Shown: in pieces, positions 1-8,981 of the stretch | Layout: each line of letters begins with the position of its first letter | Numbering within the stretch: position 1 is the first letter of the stretch | From: Achromobacter sp. B7 | Lineage (GTDB): Bacteria; Pseudomonadota; Gammaproteobacteria; Burkholderiales; Burkholderiaceae_B | Length of the DNA stretch: 64,000 bases | NCBI RefSeq assembly: GCF_003600685.1 | Contig: NZ_CP032084.1 | Location: 5,394,001 to 5,458,000 of the forward strand | Direction of reading: 5' to 3' | Made by a program: the position numbers and the translations under genes | Notes under the pieces: model-generated | Databases searched by the model: none | Told to the model about the DNA's origin: nothing | What the model saw: only the letters and a program-made list of their open reading frames with translations

Positions 1-593
1 GCACCGTCGCCACCAACGAACTGTGGCTGACCAATGGCGCGCAAGGCATCAGCGGCATCCCCGCGTTGTTCGGCGGCCTGGACGGCAAGAGCGGCGCGCT
101 GGCATTCCTGGGCCTGGTGCTGGTGTTGACGGCCGCCGCCGCCGTGCTGTTGCGCCGTCTGGCCTACAGCCGCTTCGGGCGCGCGCTGCGCGTGATGCGC
201 GAAGAACCCAAGCTGGCGGCCTGCATGGGCTATGACCTGATGCGGCTGAAATCGCGGGCGGTAATGGCCGGCGCGGCAGTGACCGCGCTGGCGGGCTCGC
301 TGTACGCGCACTACATGAGCTTTGTCGGCCCCGATTATCTGCTTGCCTCCGAGACATTCCTGTTGTGGACCATGCTGATGATCGGCGGCATCGGCAACGT
401 ATCGGGCGTACTGCTGGGCGTGGTGCTGGTGCAGACCGCCTACACGCTGGTGCCCTTCGCCAAGGACGCGTTCGGCTTCGGCTCCGACGTGGCCGGCGCG
501 CTGCGGTTGGGCTTGATCGGCTTCATTCTGTTGGGATGCCTGTTGTGGCGCAGCGAAGGGCTGCTGCCGGAAAAGATGAGGAAGATGCCATGA
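1..593 (+). CDS. livM: Branched-chain amino acid type ABC transporter permease, C-terminal part (LivM-like)
   Basis: The reading frame is open from base 3, so the gene starts outside the window; about 196 codons are visible. The fragment is strongly hydrophobic, with membrane segments around the AFLGLVLVLTAAAAVLLRRL, VMAGAAVTALAGSLYAHYMS and LLWTMLMIGGIGNVSGVLLG stretches. The last of these, with its GGxGxxxG pattern, is typical of the EAA-type loop and final helices of LivM permeases. The stop codon overlaps the ATG of the ATPase gene by ATGA, so translation is coupled. It would form the inner-membrane channel with a LivH partner upstream. Substrate cannot be read from the sequence. Confidence 0.88.
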   Translation, partial: TVATNELWLTNGAQGISGIPALFGGLDGKSGALAFLGLVLVLTAAAAVLLRRLAYSRFGRALRVMREEPKLAACMGYDLMRLKSRAVMAGAAVTALAGSLYAHYMSFVGPDYLLASETFLLWTMLMIGGIGNVSGVLLGVVLVQTAYTLVPFAKDAFGFGSDVAGALRLGLIGFILLGCLLWRSEGLLPEKMRKMP

Positions 594-1408
594 CCACCCC
601 TTATGCATTGCAAGTCGATTCGGTGGCCAAGGCGTTTGGCGGCAACCGCGTGCTCGAGAAGGTCGGCTTTTCGATCCGACCAGGCGAAATCGTCGGGCTG
701 CTCGGCCCGAACGGATCGGGCAAAAGCACCTTGCTGAACACCATCACCGGCTTTGAATCCATCGACGCCGGCACCGTGCGGTTCGAAGGCCGGCGCATCG
801 ACTCCTTGAACGCGCACCGCATTGTGCAGGCCGGCATCGCCCGCACTTTCCAGCTGCCGTCGATGCCACGCAAGATGTCCGTGGCCGAGGTCGCCATGGC
901 GGCGTCGACCGAGCATCACGGCGTGTGGGAAAACCTGTTCGGCTCGCGCGCGGCGGGGCTGGCCGAGACACGCGCGCGGGCGCGTGCCGGCGCGTTGATG
1001 GACCAATTGCTGCTGACGCCGGTGCGCGATTTGTCGGCAGCGGCGATCTCGGGCGGGCAAAAGAAATTGCTGGGCATCGTCTGCGCGCTGATGGCGCAGC
1101 CGCGCATGCTGATGCTGGACGAGCCCACGGCCGGCGTGCACCCAAACCTGCGCAGCGACATTGTCCGTGCGTTGCAGCGCCTGAATGATGGAGGTATGAC
1201 GATTGTGATTGTTGAGCACGACATGCATTTCATCCGCGAAGTCTGCCATCGCTGCATCGTGCTGGACCGTGGCCACATCGTGGCCGATTGCCGGCCGGAT
1301 GAACTGGCGTCCAATGAACGGGTGTTGCAGGCGTATCTGGGCGGCGCGGCGGCCAAGCCCGCCGGCGGCGCCACCGCCACGCCGGTACTGCGCATGGGAG
1401 CTGCCTGA
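590..1408 (+). CDS. livG: ABC transporter ATP-binding protein, LivG type
   Basis: This 272-residue ATPase energises the Liv-type importer. Walker A (GPNGSGKST) lies at about residues 39-47, the signature (SGGQKK) near 152 and Walker B (MLMLDEPTAG) near 175, followed by a switch histidine in the VEHDM motif. The AGIARTFQ segment after the first third is characteristic of LivG rather than LivF. The start at 590 is chosen because it overlaps the permease stop; an open frame further upstream is only read-through inside livM. Its own stop overlaps the next ATG. The C-terminus carries a loose Ala/Pro-rich tail of about 20 residues beyond the usual family end. Confidence 0.92.
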   Translation: MTTPYALQVDSVAKAFGGNRVLEKVGFSIRPGEIVGLLGPNGSGKSTLLNTITGFESIDAGTVRFEGRRIDSLNAHRIVQAGIARTFQLPSMPRKMSVAEVAMAASTEHHGVWENLFGSRAAGLAETRARARAGALMDQLLLTPVRDLSAAAISGGQKKLLGIVCALMAQPRMLMLDEPTAGVHPNLRSDIVRALQRLNDGGMTIVIVEHDMHFIREVCHRCIVLDRGHIVADCRPDELASNERVLQAYLGGAAAKPAGGATATPVLRMGAA

Positions 1409-2139
1409 TGAGCGAAAAAATGATCGACGTGCAAAACGTTGTTGCCGGCTACACCCGCGACGTGGACATTCTGCGCGGCTTGTCGCTGCATGCAGGCCAA
1501 TCTGAAATCGTGACGCTGCTGGGACCCAACGGTTGCGGCAAATCGACCTTGCTGAAAACCATCGCCGGCTACCTCAAGCCGCGCGAAGGCCAGGTCGTGC
1601 TGAAAGGCAAAGACATCTCGCGCTTTCCCGTGCACGAGAAAATTCTGCGTCACGGCCTGGGCTTCGTACCGCAAACCGAGAACGTGTTCACGGCGTTGTC
1701 GGTGCGCGAAAACCTGCTGGTGGGCGGCAATGCGCTGGACAAGGCGCAGTGCCTGGCGCGCGTGCGCACCTTGTGCGAACACTACCCCGTGCTGCAACGC
1801 AAGCTGGATGCGCCCGCCGCGTCGTTATCGGGCGGCGAACGGCAAATCCTGGCGCTGGCGCGCGCGCTGATGCCTTCGCCGGGCCTGTTGCTGCTGGACG
1901 AGCCATCGGCCGGGCTGTCACCCAAGACGCTGGGCGAAGTGTTCGAAGCCATCCAGCGCATCCGCGCCAAGGAAGGCGTGACGATACTGATGGTGGAGCA
2001 AAACGCCATGGAAGCGCTGCGCATTTCCGACCGCGCGTACGTGCTATCGATGGGCACGGTGGCCATCACCGGGCAGGCCGAGGCGTTGATGAACGACGCA
2101 AAGGTGCGCGAACTGTACCTGGGCGGCCGCGCGGCGTAG
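1408..2139 (+). CDS. livF: ABC transporter ATP-binding protein, LivF type
   Basis: This 243-residue protein is the second ATPase of the importer. Walker A (GPNGCGKST) lies near residue 40, the signature LSGGERQ near 139 and Walker B (LLLLDEPSAGLSP) near 155-167, followed by the VEQN motif typical of LivF. It starts at ATG inside the TGATG overlap with livG, so the three genes form one translationally coupled operon. It ends six bases before the stop codon of a convergent regulator gene, leaving no room for a separate terminator. Confidence 0.93.
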   Translation: MSEKMIDVQNVVAGYTRDVDILRGLSLHAGQSEIVTLLGPNGCGKSTLLKTIAGYLKPREGQVVLKGKDISRFPVHEKILRHGLGFVPQTENVFTALSVRENLLVGGNALDKAQCLARVRTLCEHYPVLQRKLDAPAASLSGGERQILALARALMPSPGLLLLDEPSAGLSPKTLGEVFEAIQRIRAKEGVTILMVEQNAMEALRISDRAYVLSMGTVAITGQAEALMNDAKVRELYLGGRAA

Positions 2140-2145
2140 GCCCGT

Positions 2146-2820
2146 TCAGCCGTCTTCCCGCATGCGGTGCATGGCGACCAGGTTTTTCTTGGTTTCGATG
2201 ATGTGCGCTTCCACCAGGCGCGCGGCCAACGCGCCGTCCTGCGCACGACAGGCTTCCAGGATGCGGTAGTGATCCGCCTGCGGCCCTTCCTTGCCGGTCG
2301 CCTGCGACATCATCTCGTGCGTGTAGCGGTCCGTGTTCAGGCCGTATTCCTCGATCAGCCGACGCAGCCGCGTGTTGTTTGCCGGCGCGCAAAGCGCCAG
2401 GTGAAAACGGCGGTTCAGCTCGGCCCACTCCGACACCGAATCGGCCTCGTCGTAGGCCTTCAGGATGGCTTCCAAGGTGTCCAGGTCAGCCCGCGCCATG
2501 TTGGGCACGGCCGCGCGCACCGCGTAGCCTTCCAGCGCGATGCGGATGTCCAGCAGCTCACAGATCTGGTCCACGTCCATGCGGATGACGACCGCGCCCC
2601 GGTTCAGGTGATACGCCACCAGCCCTTCGGTTTCCAGCTGGCGCAACGCTTCGCGCACCGGAATGCGGCTGGCCTGAAAGCGCGTGGCCAGCGCATCCTG
2701 CTTTAGCGGCGTGCCCGCGGGCAAGGCGCCCGTCAGGATCTCATAGCGCAACTGGTCGCGGATGCGGTGCGGCAAGGCCTGGGCTTTACTGGACGTGCCC
2801 TTCGTTTTGGTGATGCTCAT
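2146..2820 (-). CDS. GntR family transcriptional regulator, FadR/FCD subfamily
   Basis: This 224-residue regulator has an N-terminal winged helix (residues about 15-85, with the IPVREALRQLETEGLV recognition segment typical of GntR proteins). A C-terminal all-helical FCD domain follows. Candidate metal- or ligand-binding residues in the FCD part are the N-x3-H of ELNRRFHLAL, the DHYRI histidine and the EAHIIET histidine. The ATG at 2820 is preferred over upstream in-frame starts because the family domain begins about 15 residues later; its ribosome binding site (GAGAG) is weak. It converges on the livMGF operon and is divergent from cioA, so either could be its target; the ligand is unknown. 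Confidence 0.88.
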   Translation of the reverse strand: MSITKTKGTSSKAQALPHRIRDQLRYEILTGALPAGTPLKQDALATRFQASRIPVREALRQLETEGLVAYHLNRGAVVIRMDVDQICELLDIRIALEGYAVRAAVPNMARADLDTLEAILKAYDEADSVSEWAELNRRFHLALCAPANNTRLRRLIEEYGLNTDRYTHEMMSQATGKEGPQADHYRILEACRAQDGALAARLVEAHIIETKKNLVAMHRMREDG

Positions 2821-3155
2821 GACTCTCGGGTATCTATGGGGCGAAGGACGGCGGCCTGCGGCAAACGTCGATGAAAGTGGATCCAACGGCGGGCTCCCAT
2901 CGTAGCCGAACGAACCGGGATCGGGAACCGCCGCCGTCCACGCAGGGCATGGCGAGTGTCTGCGCCGTTTTTCAGGGACACCATCATGACGCGGGCCTGA
3001 TCCGGATACAGCGCCAGACCCGGCATCCCGCCTGGCTTTACGCGTCCGTCCGCCCAATCTGATCCGCTTTTTTATTCAATTTCTGAATCTGTACTGCATC
3101 GCGCTGCGGATCTACCGTTCGACAGGTAGGACACCCGTTTATCAGGAAGACCGCT
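2821..3155. promoter_or_regulatory. Intergenic region between a GntR regulator and cioA
   Basis: These 335 bases separate two divergent genes and must contain both promoters. No convincing gene is seen. Two small dyads lie near cioA: ATTCA-5 bases-TGAAT at 3074-3088 and CTACC-8 bases-GGTAG at 3112-3129. The stretch around 3065-3095 is AT-rich compared with its surroundings and is the best place for the cioA promoter. A ribosome binding site AGGAAGA stands at 3144-3150. I found no FNR/ANR-type TTGAT-N4-ATCAA box. Confidence 0.4.
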
Positions 3156-4591
3156 ATGCATGGCGACGCGCTATTGCTTGCCCGAATACAGTTTGGGTTC
3201 ACCATTTCATTTCACATCGTTTTTCCCGCCATCACGATCGGCCTGGCCAGCTACCTGGCGGTGCTGGAAGGCTTCTGGCTGCGCACGGGCAAAACCGTCT
3301 ATCGCGACCTGTATCACTTCTGGACCAAGATCTTTGCCGTCAACTTCGGCATGGGCGTGGTGTCCGGCCTGGTGATGGCGTACCAGTTCGGCACCAACTG
3401 GAGTTTTTTCTCGGACTTCGCAGGCAGCGTGACGGGGCCGCTGCTGCGTACGAAGTGCTGACCGCCTTTTTCCTGGAAGCCGGCTTCCTGGGCGTGATGC
3501 TGTTCGGCTGGACGCGCGTCGGCCCGGGCCTGCACTTTTTCTCGACCATCATGGTGGCGCTGGGCACGCTGGTGTCGGCCACGTGGATCCTGGCGTCAAA
3601 CAGCTGGATGCAAACGCCGGCCGGCTACGAGATCCTGGACGGGCGCGTCGTGCCCACCGACTGGCTGGCCGTGATCTTCAACCCCTCGTTTCCGTATCGC
3701 CTGGCGCACATGGGCATCGCCGCCTTCCTGGCGACCGCGTTGATGGTGGGCGCGTCCGGCGCGTGGCACTTGCTGCGCGGCGACCGCAGCCCCGCCGTGA
3801 AGAAGATGTTCGCCATGGCCATGGGCATGCTGCTGCTGGTGGCGCCGCTGCAAGCGGTGGTGGGCGACTTTCATGGCCTCAATACCCTGAAGCACCAACC
3901 CGCGAAGATCGCCGCCATTGAAGGCCATTGGGACAACGAACCGGGCGCGGGCGTGCCGCTGACGCTGTTCGGCATTCCCGACATGGCGCGCGAAGAAACG
4001 CGCTTTGCGCTTAACGTGCCGCGCTTGGGCAGCCTGATCCTGACGCATAGCTGGGACGGCCAGTTCCCGGGGCTGAAGTCCTATCCGCCCGAAGACCGCC
4101 CCAATGCCACCGTGGTGTTCTGGTCGTTTCGCATCATGGCCGGGCTGGGCATGCTGATGATTCTGCTGGCCGGCTGGGCGCTGTGGACGCGCTGGCGCGG
4201 GCGGCTGTACGAGTCGCGCGCGCTGCAACGCTTTGCGCTGTGGATGGGGCCGTCCGGCATTGTCGCCATGCTGGCCGGCTGGTACGTCACCGAGATCGGC
4301 CGTCAACCCTGGATCGTCTACGGCGTGATGCGTACGGCCGACGCGGCCACGCCGCATGGCGTTGGCGAACTGACGTTGACGCTGGGCCTGTTCGTGGCGG
4401 TCTACCTGCTGGTGTTCGGCGCGGGCGTGTCGTACATGCTGCGCCTGATCCGCATGGGCCCCAGCCCCGCGCCCGGCCACGCGCCGCTGTCGGGTGGCCC
4501 GGGTGAAGCGCGCCAGCCGTCACGCCCGCTGTCCGCCGCGTCCACGCTGGCGGGGGTGGAACCCGCGCCGCACAACCGTTCCGGAGTCTGA
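3156..4591 (+). pseudogene. cioA: Cyanide-insensitive cytochrome bd oxidase subunit I, frameshifted
   Basis: The product is the quinol-oxidising, haem-carrying subunit of a cyanide-insensitive (CioAB/bd-type) terminal oxidase. The first 97 codons read in one frame to about base 3446 and then run into a stop at 3461. The rest (LTAFFLEAGFLGVMLFGW onwards) continues in the next frame to 4591. Restoring one base between 3446 and 3447 gives LLAYEVLTAFF, the expected family sequence, and a protein of about 478 residues, the normal length. Downstream, the short Q-loop motif KHQPAKIAAIEGHW and the GRQPW motif are intact. I see no slippery heptamer, so programmed frameshifting is unlikely. It is either a genuine inactivating deletion or a sequencing/assembly error. 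Confidence 0.85.
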
Positions 4592-4595
4592 CGCC

Positions 4596-5603
4596 ATGGG
4601 CATCGACCTTGCATTGATATGGGCCGTCATCATTTTGTTCGGCGTGATGATGTACGTGGTGATGGACGGCTTCGACCTGGGCATCGGCATTCTGTTTCCG
4701 CTGATCCGCATCCGCGATGAACGCGACGTCATGGTCAACACCGTGGCCCCCGTCTGGGACGGCAACGAGACCTGGCTGGTGCTGGGCGGGGCGGGGCTGA
4801 TGGCGGCGTTTCCGTTGGCGTATGCGGTGATCCTCAGCGCGCTGCACCTGCCGCTGGTGTTCATGCTGCTGGGCCTGGTGTTTCGCGGCGTGGCGTTCGA
4901 ATTCCGATTCAAGGCCGACGAACATCATCGCCCTTATTGGGACCTGGCCTTTGTCTTTGGCTCGGTCACCGCCACGTTCTTCCAGGGCGTGACGCTGGGC
5001 GCCTACATCGAAGGGATTCCGGTGGTGGGGCGCGCCTTTCACGGCGGCGCGTGGGACTGGGTCAGCCCGTTCTCGCTGTTCACCGGCGTGGGGCTGGTGG
5101 TGGGCTATGCCTTGCTGGGCTGCACCTGGCTGATCATGAAAACCGAAGGTCGGCTGCATCGCCACATGTGCGATATCGCCCGGCCGCTGACGTTGACGCT
5201 GCTGGCCGTGATCGCGGTGCTTAGCGTGTGGACGCCGCTGGCGCAGCCGCAGATTGCGCAGCGCTGGTTCAGCCTGCCCAATATGTTCTGGTTTTTCCCG
5301 GTGCCGGTGCTGGTGGCCGCCGCCGGCTTCGAGCTGATCCGGCGCGTGCGCGCCACGCCCGCCGCCGGGCCGTTCATGCTGTCGCTGGCGCTGGTGTTTC
5401 TGGCCTACACGGGCCTGGGCATCAGCATCTGGCCCGCCATCATTCCGCCTGACGTCTCCATCTGGACGGCCTCCGCGCCGCCGCAAAGCCAGGGCTTCGC
5501 GCTGGTCGGCGCGTTGCTGATCATTCCGATTATCCTGGCCTACACGGCGTGGTCGTACTACGTGTTTCGCGGCAAGGTCCGCACCGGCGAGGAGTTCCAT
5601 TGA
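4596..5603 (+). CDS. cioB: Cyanide-insensitive cytochrome bd oxidase subunit II
   Basis: This 335-residue integral membrane protein pairs with CioA to hold the oxidase core. The N-terminus (VVMDGFDLGIGILFPL) and the WDGNETWLVLGGAGLMAAFP segment near residue 50 are diagnostic of CydB/CioB. Eight or nine hydrophobic segments follow. The ATG at 4596 lies four bases after the cioA stop, with GGAG at 4583-4586; an in-frame extension upstream only reads through cioA. The stop overlaps the start of a small third subunit. Confidence 0.94.
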   Translation: MGIDLALIWAVIILFGVMMYVVMDGFDLGIGILFPLIRIRDERDVMVNTVAPVWDGNETWLVLGGAGLMAAFPLAYAVILSALHLPLVFMLLGLVFRGVAFEFRFKADEHHRPYWDLAFVFGSVTATFFQGVTLGAYIEGIPVVGRAFHGGAWDWVSPFSLFTGVGLVVGYALLGCTWLIMKTEGRLHRHMCDIARPLTLTLLAVIAVLSVWTPLAQPQIAQRWFSLPNMFWFFPVPVLVAAAGFELIRRVRATPAAGPFMLSLALVFLAYTGLGISIWPAIIPPDVSIWTASAPPQSQGFALVGALLIIPIILAYTAWSYYVFRGKVRTGEEFH

Positions 5604-5740
5604 TGCGTGTCTGGACAACATCTGCCTGGCCGCGCCGCCTGCTGTGGCTGGCGCTGCTGTGGGCCGCCAGCGTCGCCACCTTGGGCGTGGCGGCCTACGC
5701 GCTGCGGCTTCTGATGCGCGCCATCGGCATGTCGACATGA
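5603..5740 (+). CDS. Small DUF2474-type subunit of the cytochrome bd oxidase
   Basis: The ATG is inside the TGATG overlap with the cioB stop. The 45-residue product has one membrane helix (about residues 12-36, RLLWLALLWAASVATLGVAAYALRLL) after a short N-terminus with Trp and Arg. This matches DUF2474, the tiny proteins encoded directly after cioB in many proteobacteria. They are comparable in position to the unrelated CydX of E. coli. Its role in assembly or stability is inferred from that analogy. Confidence 0.82.
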   Translation: MRVWTTSAWPRRLLWLALLWAASVATLGVAAYALRLLMRAIGMST

Positions 5741-5805
5741 CGGCGCACCGTCACACCCGTGTACCGCAACCGCCCTCTTTTTCCCCTTTTTGAAACGACA
5801 CCGCC

Positions 5806-7218
5806 ATGAAGCGCTATGAACGGTTGACCGAAGACATCACCGCCTCCATCAGTTCCGGCTTGCTGCAAGTCGGCGACCGCCTGCCCTCGGTGCGGCAGAC
5901 CAGCACCAGCCGGGGCGTCAGCCCGTCAACGGTGTTCAAGGCCTATTACCTGCTGGAAGCGCGCGGCCTGATCCGCGCGCGCGATCGGTCCGGCTACTAC
6001 GTGCTGCGCGCCCCGCACGCCGCGCTACCGGAACCCGACGCCCTGTCCAGCGCCACCGCCGGGCGTCACCCGGTGGACGTCAGCGACAACGTGCTGCAAG
6101 TGCTTAACGCCACGCTGCGCCGCGACATGGTGCCGTTTGGCTCGGCCTTTCCCAGCCCGTCGCTGCTGCCCTACGCGCGGCTGGGCAAGTTCATGGCGTC
6201 GGCGGCGCAGCGGCTGGATCCGTGGGGTTCCATTGACGACCTCAGCCCGGGCGACGCGGCGCTGCGCCGCGCCATTGCATTGCGCTATCTGGCCGATGGC
6301 CTGTCGGTGCCGGTGGACGACATCATCATCACCAACGGCGCGCTGGACGCGCTGAACCTCAGCCTGGCGGCGGTGACCCAGCCGGGCGATGCGGTCATCG
6401 TCGAATCCCCCACCTTCTATGCCGCGCTGCAATCGTTGGAGCGCAACCAGTTGCACGCCATCGAAGTGGCCACGCATCCGCGTGAAGGCATCGACCTGCA
6501 AGCGCTGGAACGCGCCATCGTGCAGCACCGTCCGCGCGCCTGCTGGCTGATGACCACGTTTCAGAACCCGCTGGGCAGCCTGATGCCCGACAGCAAGAAA
6601 GAAGCGCTGGTCAAGCTGCTGACGCGCCACGGCGTGGCGCTGATTGAAGACGACGTTTACGGCGAGCTGTACTTTGGCGAACACCGGCCGCGCCCGGCCA
6701 AGGCGTTCGACAAGGAAGGCATCGTGATGCATTGCTCGTCGTTCTCGAAGACGCTGGCGCCGGGTTATCGCGTGGGCTGGGTGGCGGGGGGACGCTACAC
6801 CCGGCAGATCATGCGCAACAAGCTGACCACCAGCCTGGCCACCGCCGCGCCCACCCAGGCCGCCATCGCCGCCTATCTGGAAAAAGGCGGCTACGACCGC
6901 CACCTGCGCCAGTTCCGGCAGGCGCTGGCATTGCAGCAGGGCGAACTATTGCAGGCCGTGGCGCGCTACTTTCCCAAAGGCACGCGCGCCACGCGCCCGG
7001 CCGGCGGCTACTTCGTGTGGGTGGAGCTGCCCGAGCATATCGACACGCTGAAGGTGCATCGGGCGGCATTGGATCACGGCATCAGCATTGCACCAGGGCC
7101 GTTGTTTTCGTCATCGGGCGCGTTCGGAAATTTCATGCGTCTTAACCACGGGCACCCCTGGAGCGTCGACATGGAACAAGGCATGGTGACGTTGGGCAAG
7201 CTGATGGCTGGAGGGTAA
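5806..7218 (+). CDS. MocR-type regulator: GntR DNA-binding domain fused to a PLP aminotransferase fold
   Basis: This 470-residue protein has a GntR winged helix at about residues 1-75 (LPSVRQTSTSRGVSPSTVFKAYYLLEARGLI) followed by a fold-type I aminotransferase domain. The pyridoxal-phosphate lysine is K315 in SSFSKTLAPGYRVGW, with the conserved NPLG motif and an EDDVYGEL aspartate upstream. Members usually act as PLP-sensing regulators, not as enzymes. The target is unclear: the gene stands alone after the cio operon and converges on a minus-strand hypothetical gene. Confidence 0.88.
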   Translation: MKRYERLTEDITASISSGLLQVGDRLPSVRQTSTSRGVSPSTVFKAYYLLEARGLIRARDRSGYYVLRAPHAALPEPDALSSATAGRHPVDVSDNVLQVLNATLRRDMVPFGSAFPSPSLLPYARLGKFMASAAQRLDPWGSIDDLSPGDAALRRAIALRYLADGLSVPVDDIIITNGALDALNLSLAAVTQPGDAVIVESPTFYAALQSLERNQLHAIEVATHPREGIDLQALERAIVQHRPRACWLMTTFQNPLGSLMPDSKKEALVKLLTRHGVALIEDDVYGELYFGEHRPRPAKAFDKEGIVMHCSSFSKTLAPGYRVGWVAGGRYTRQIMRNKLTTSLATAAPTQAAIAAYLEKGGYDRHLRQFRQALALQQGELLQAVARYFPKGTRATRPAGGYFVWVELPEHIDTLKVHRAALDHGISIAPGPLFSSSGAFGNFMRLNHGHPWSVDMEQGMVTLGKLMAGG

Positions 7219-7225
7219 TACGGCG

Positions 7226-7247
7226 TGCCGGTTGAGAACGACCGGCA
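7226..7247. terminator. Hairpin between convergent genes
   Basis: TGCCGGT at 7226-7232 pairs with ACCGGCA at 7241-7247 over an eight-base loop. It lies between the stop codons of two convergent genes (7218 and 7253), the expected position for a bidirectional terminator. There is no clear T-tract on either side, so the call is weak. Confidence 0.35.
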
Positions 7248-7252
7248 GGCGC

Positions 7253-7855
7253 TCAGCGCCGCGTGTCGGCGCCCGCGCGCGCGGCTTCCACGTCCTGCAT
7301 CAGGCTGGCTGCTTCGTGACGCAAAGGCATCACCACCCGGCCTTGGCGGTCGATAGCGCCCCATTGGCCGCCCGCCATGTAGTAGTGCTCGCCCCCGGCG
7401 GCAGGCACCTTGCGGCAGCCCTGGCACACCACGGCCAGCCCGCCTTCAAAACGGTCGACCCAATCGTAAGGCGTCGTGATGACGCGATTGAGCTGGGCGT
7501 CGTAATACGCCATGCCGCCTGACCACGGCCCGCGCGTCAGCCCGTCTTCAAAGTCGTCGGCGAAATTGTCGTACGTGACCACGGCCACGGACTTGCCGTC
7601 GGGCCGTACCCATCGCCATGACCCGTGCGTGTATGCCGGCGACAAGCCGTCTGCGTTGAAATCCATGCGCCCCAGCGCCTGGGCAGCGAAGGTCAGCGTG
7701 TCGCCGTCAACGCGCGCGCAATGGTCTTCGGATTCCAGCGAGCCGCCCTCGTGCTTGGCGGCGTACAGGCATTGCAGGGGATAGGACGAAACGGGGTCGG
7801 CGGCAGGGGCGGCGGGCGCGGCGGCCAGCAGGGCAAGCAACAGGGTCGTCAACAT
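7253..7855 (-). CDS. Exported WG-repeat-like hypothetical protein
   Basis: The 200-residue product begins with a signal peptide (LLTLLLALLAAAPAAPAA, cleavage expected near residue 18). The mature part has Trp/Gly/Tyr-rich segments such as GSWRWVRPDGKSVAVVTYDNFADDF and GGQWGAIDRQGRVVMPLRHEAA, which resemble WG beta-propeller repeats. Four cysteines (two in CQGC) suggest disulfides in the periplasm. The function is unknown. The gene is followed by a GC-rich hairpin and then by the tcu operon on the same strand. Confidence 0.7.
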   Translation of the reverse strand: MLTTLLLALLAAAPAAPAADPVSSYPLQCLYAAKHEGGSLESEDHCARVDGDTLTFAAQALGRMDFNADGLSPAYTHGSWRWVRPDGKSVAVVTYDNFADDFEDGLTRGPWSGGMAYYDAQLNRVITTPYDWVDRFEGGLAVVCQGCRKVPAAGGEHYYMAGGQWGAIDRQGRVVMPLRHEAASLMQDVEAARAGADTRR

Positions 7856-7877
7856 GGCGGCGATCCTAGCATGTTGG

Positions 7878-7897
7878 CCGGGGCCCGCAAGCCCCGG
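7878..7897. terminator. GC-rich hairpin downstream of the tcu-linked Bug gene
   Basis: CCGGGGC at 7878-7884 pairs with GCCCCGG at 7891-7897 over a six-base loop. It lies about 80 bases beyond the stop of the minus-strand Bug gene at 7977, in the right place to end the tcu transcript. It lacks a T-tract. Confidence 0.3.
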
Positions 7898-7976
7898 TGT
7901 ACGGCGCGCCGGGACGGCAAGGCTGTGATGCGCGGGTGCGATCGGCGGCCCGGCGGCCGCTATCCCCCCCTGTGCG

Positions 7977-8954
7977 TCAGTTCGCCGTCGCGCCCGAATC
8001 CTTCACCGCTTTCGCCCAGGCCGCGATCTCGCTCTGGATGAACGTGCCGAACGCGGCGGTGTTCAGGGTGGACGCGGCCGCGCCTTCTTCCATCAGGCGC
8101 TGCTTGACCGCGGGCGCGGCCAGCGCACCGCTTAACGCCGCATTCAGCTTGTTGACCACCTCGGGCGGCGTGCCGGCCGGCGCAACCACGCCGTGCCACG
8201 ACACCGCCTGGAAGCCGGGCAGGCCGGACTCGGCCATCGTCGGCACGTCGGGCATGGCCGGCGAACGCTCGGGCGAGGTCACCGCCAGCGCGCGCAGCGT
8301 GCCTGCCTTCACGTGCGGCAACACGCCCGGAATGGTGGTGAACATAAAGTCGATCTGACCGCCGATCAAATCCGTGATGGCCGGGCTGCCGCCCTTGTAC
8401 GGCACGTGCGTGAATTGCAGCTTGGCCGCGCTCTTGAACATCTCGCCTGCCAGATGGCCAGGCGTGCCGGCGCCCGCCGATCCCATGTTTGTCTTGTCGC
8501 CCTGCCCGCGCAGGTAGGCGATCAATTCCTGCACGCTGGCCGCCTTGACGTTGGGCCCGATGACCAGCACGTTGGGCACCGTGGCCAACAGCGTGACGGG
8601 CGTGAAGTCCTTCACCGCGTCATACGAAATGCGCGAGTACAACGACGGGTTGATGCCATGCGTGCTGGCGGTAGCCAGCAGCAGCGTGTAGCCGTCCGGC
8701 GCGGAAGAGGCCACCTGCTTGGCCGCGATGGTGCCGTTGGCGCCGCCCTTGTTGTCGATGACGATGGTCTGGCCCAGCGTCTTGGCCGCTTGCGCCGCAA
8801 CCGTGCGCGCCAGGATGTCGGACGTGCCCCCGGCGGAATGCGGCACCACCAGCGTGATGGGCTTGGTCGGGAAAGATTGCGCGTGCGCCACCGGCAACGC
8901 CGGCAGCAAACAGGCGGCCAGCGCAACGCGCGCCAGCAGTCGGGTTTGGATCAT
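7977..8954 (-). CDS. Bug-type (TctC family) substrate-binding protein linked to the tcu operon
   Basis: This 325-residue periplasmic binding protein has a signal peptide (ARVALAACLLPALPVAHA) and the family motifs VVPHSAGGTSDILAR, VIDNKGGANGTIAAK, DGYTLLLAT and HVPYKGGSPAITDLIGGQIDFMF. The start at 8954 is chosen over an ATG seven codons upstream because GAGGAG lies six bases before it. It is the last gene of the tcuR-tcuA-tcuB transcript, so a tricarboxylate or dicarboxylate ligand is likely. No TctA or TctB membrane partner is in the window. Confidence 0.9.
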   Translation of the reverse strand: MIQTRLLARVALAACLLPALPVAHAQSFPTKPITLVVPHSAGGTSDILARTVAAQAAKTLGQTIVIDNKGGANGTIAAKQVASSAPDGYTLLLATASTHGINPSLYSRISYDAVKDFTPVTLLATVPNVLVIGPNVKAASVQELIAYLRGQGDKTNMGSAGAGTPGHLAGEMFKSAAKLQFTHVPYKGGSPAITDLIGGQIDFMFTTIPGVLPHVKAGTLRALAVTSPERSPAMPDVPTMAESGLPGFQAVSWHGVVAPAGTPPEVVNKLNAALSGALAAPAVKQRLMEEGAAASTLNTAAFGTFIQSEIAAWAKAVKDSGATAN

Positions 8955-8981
8955 TGAAGTCTCCTCGTTTGTCATTGGATG

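Noticed and set aside
3441..3461. Programmed frameshift in cioA
   Set aside because: No slippery heptamer or stimulatory structure is evident and the family does not use recoding; a lost base explains the sequence better.
4287..5738. Long minus-strand open frame (483 codons) across cioA and cioB
   Set aside because: It is antisense to two clearly recognised membrane protein genes and is rich in Arg, His and Gln, the usual shadow of high-GC coding DNA.
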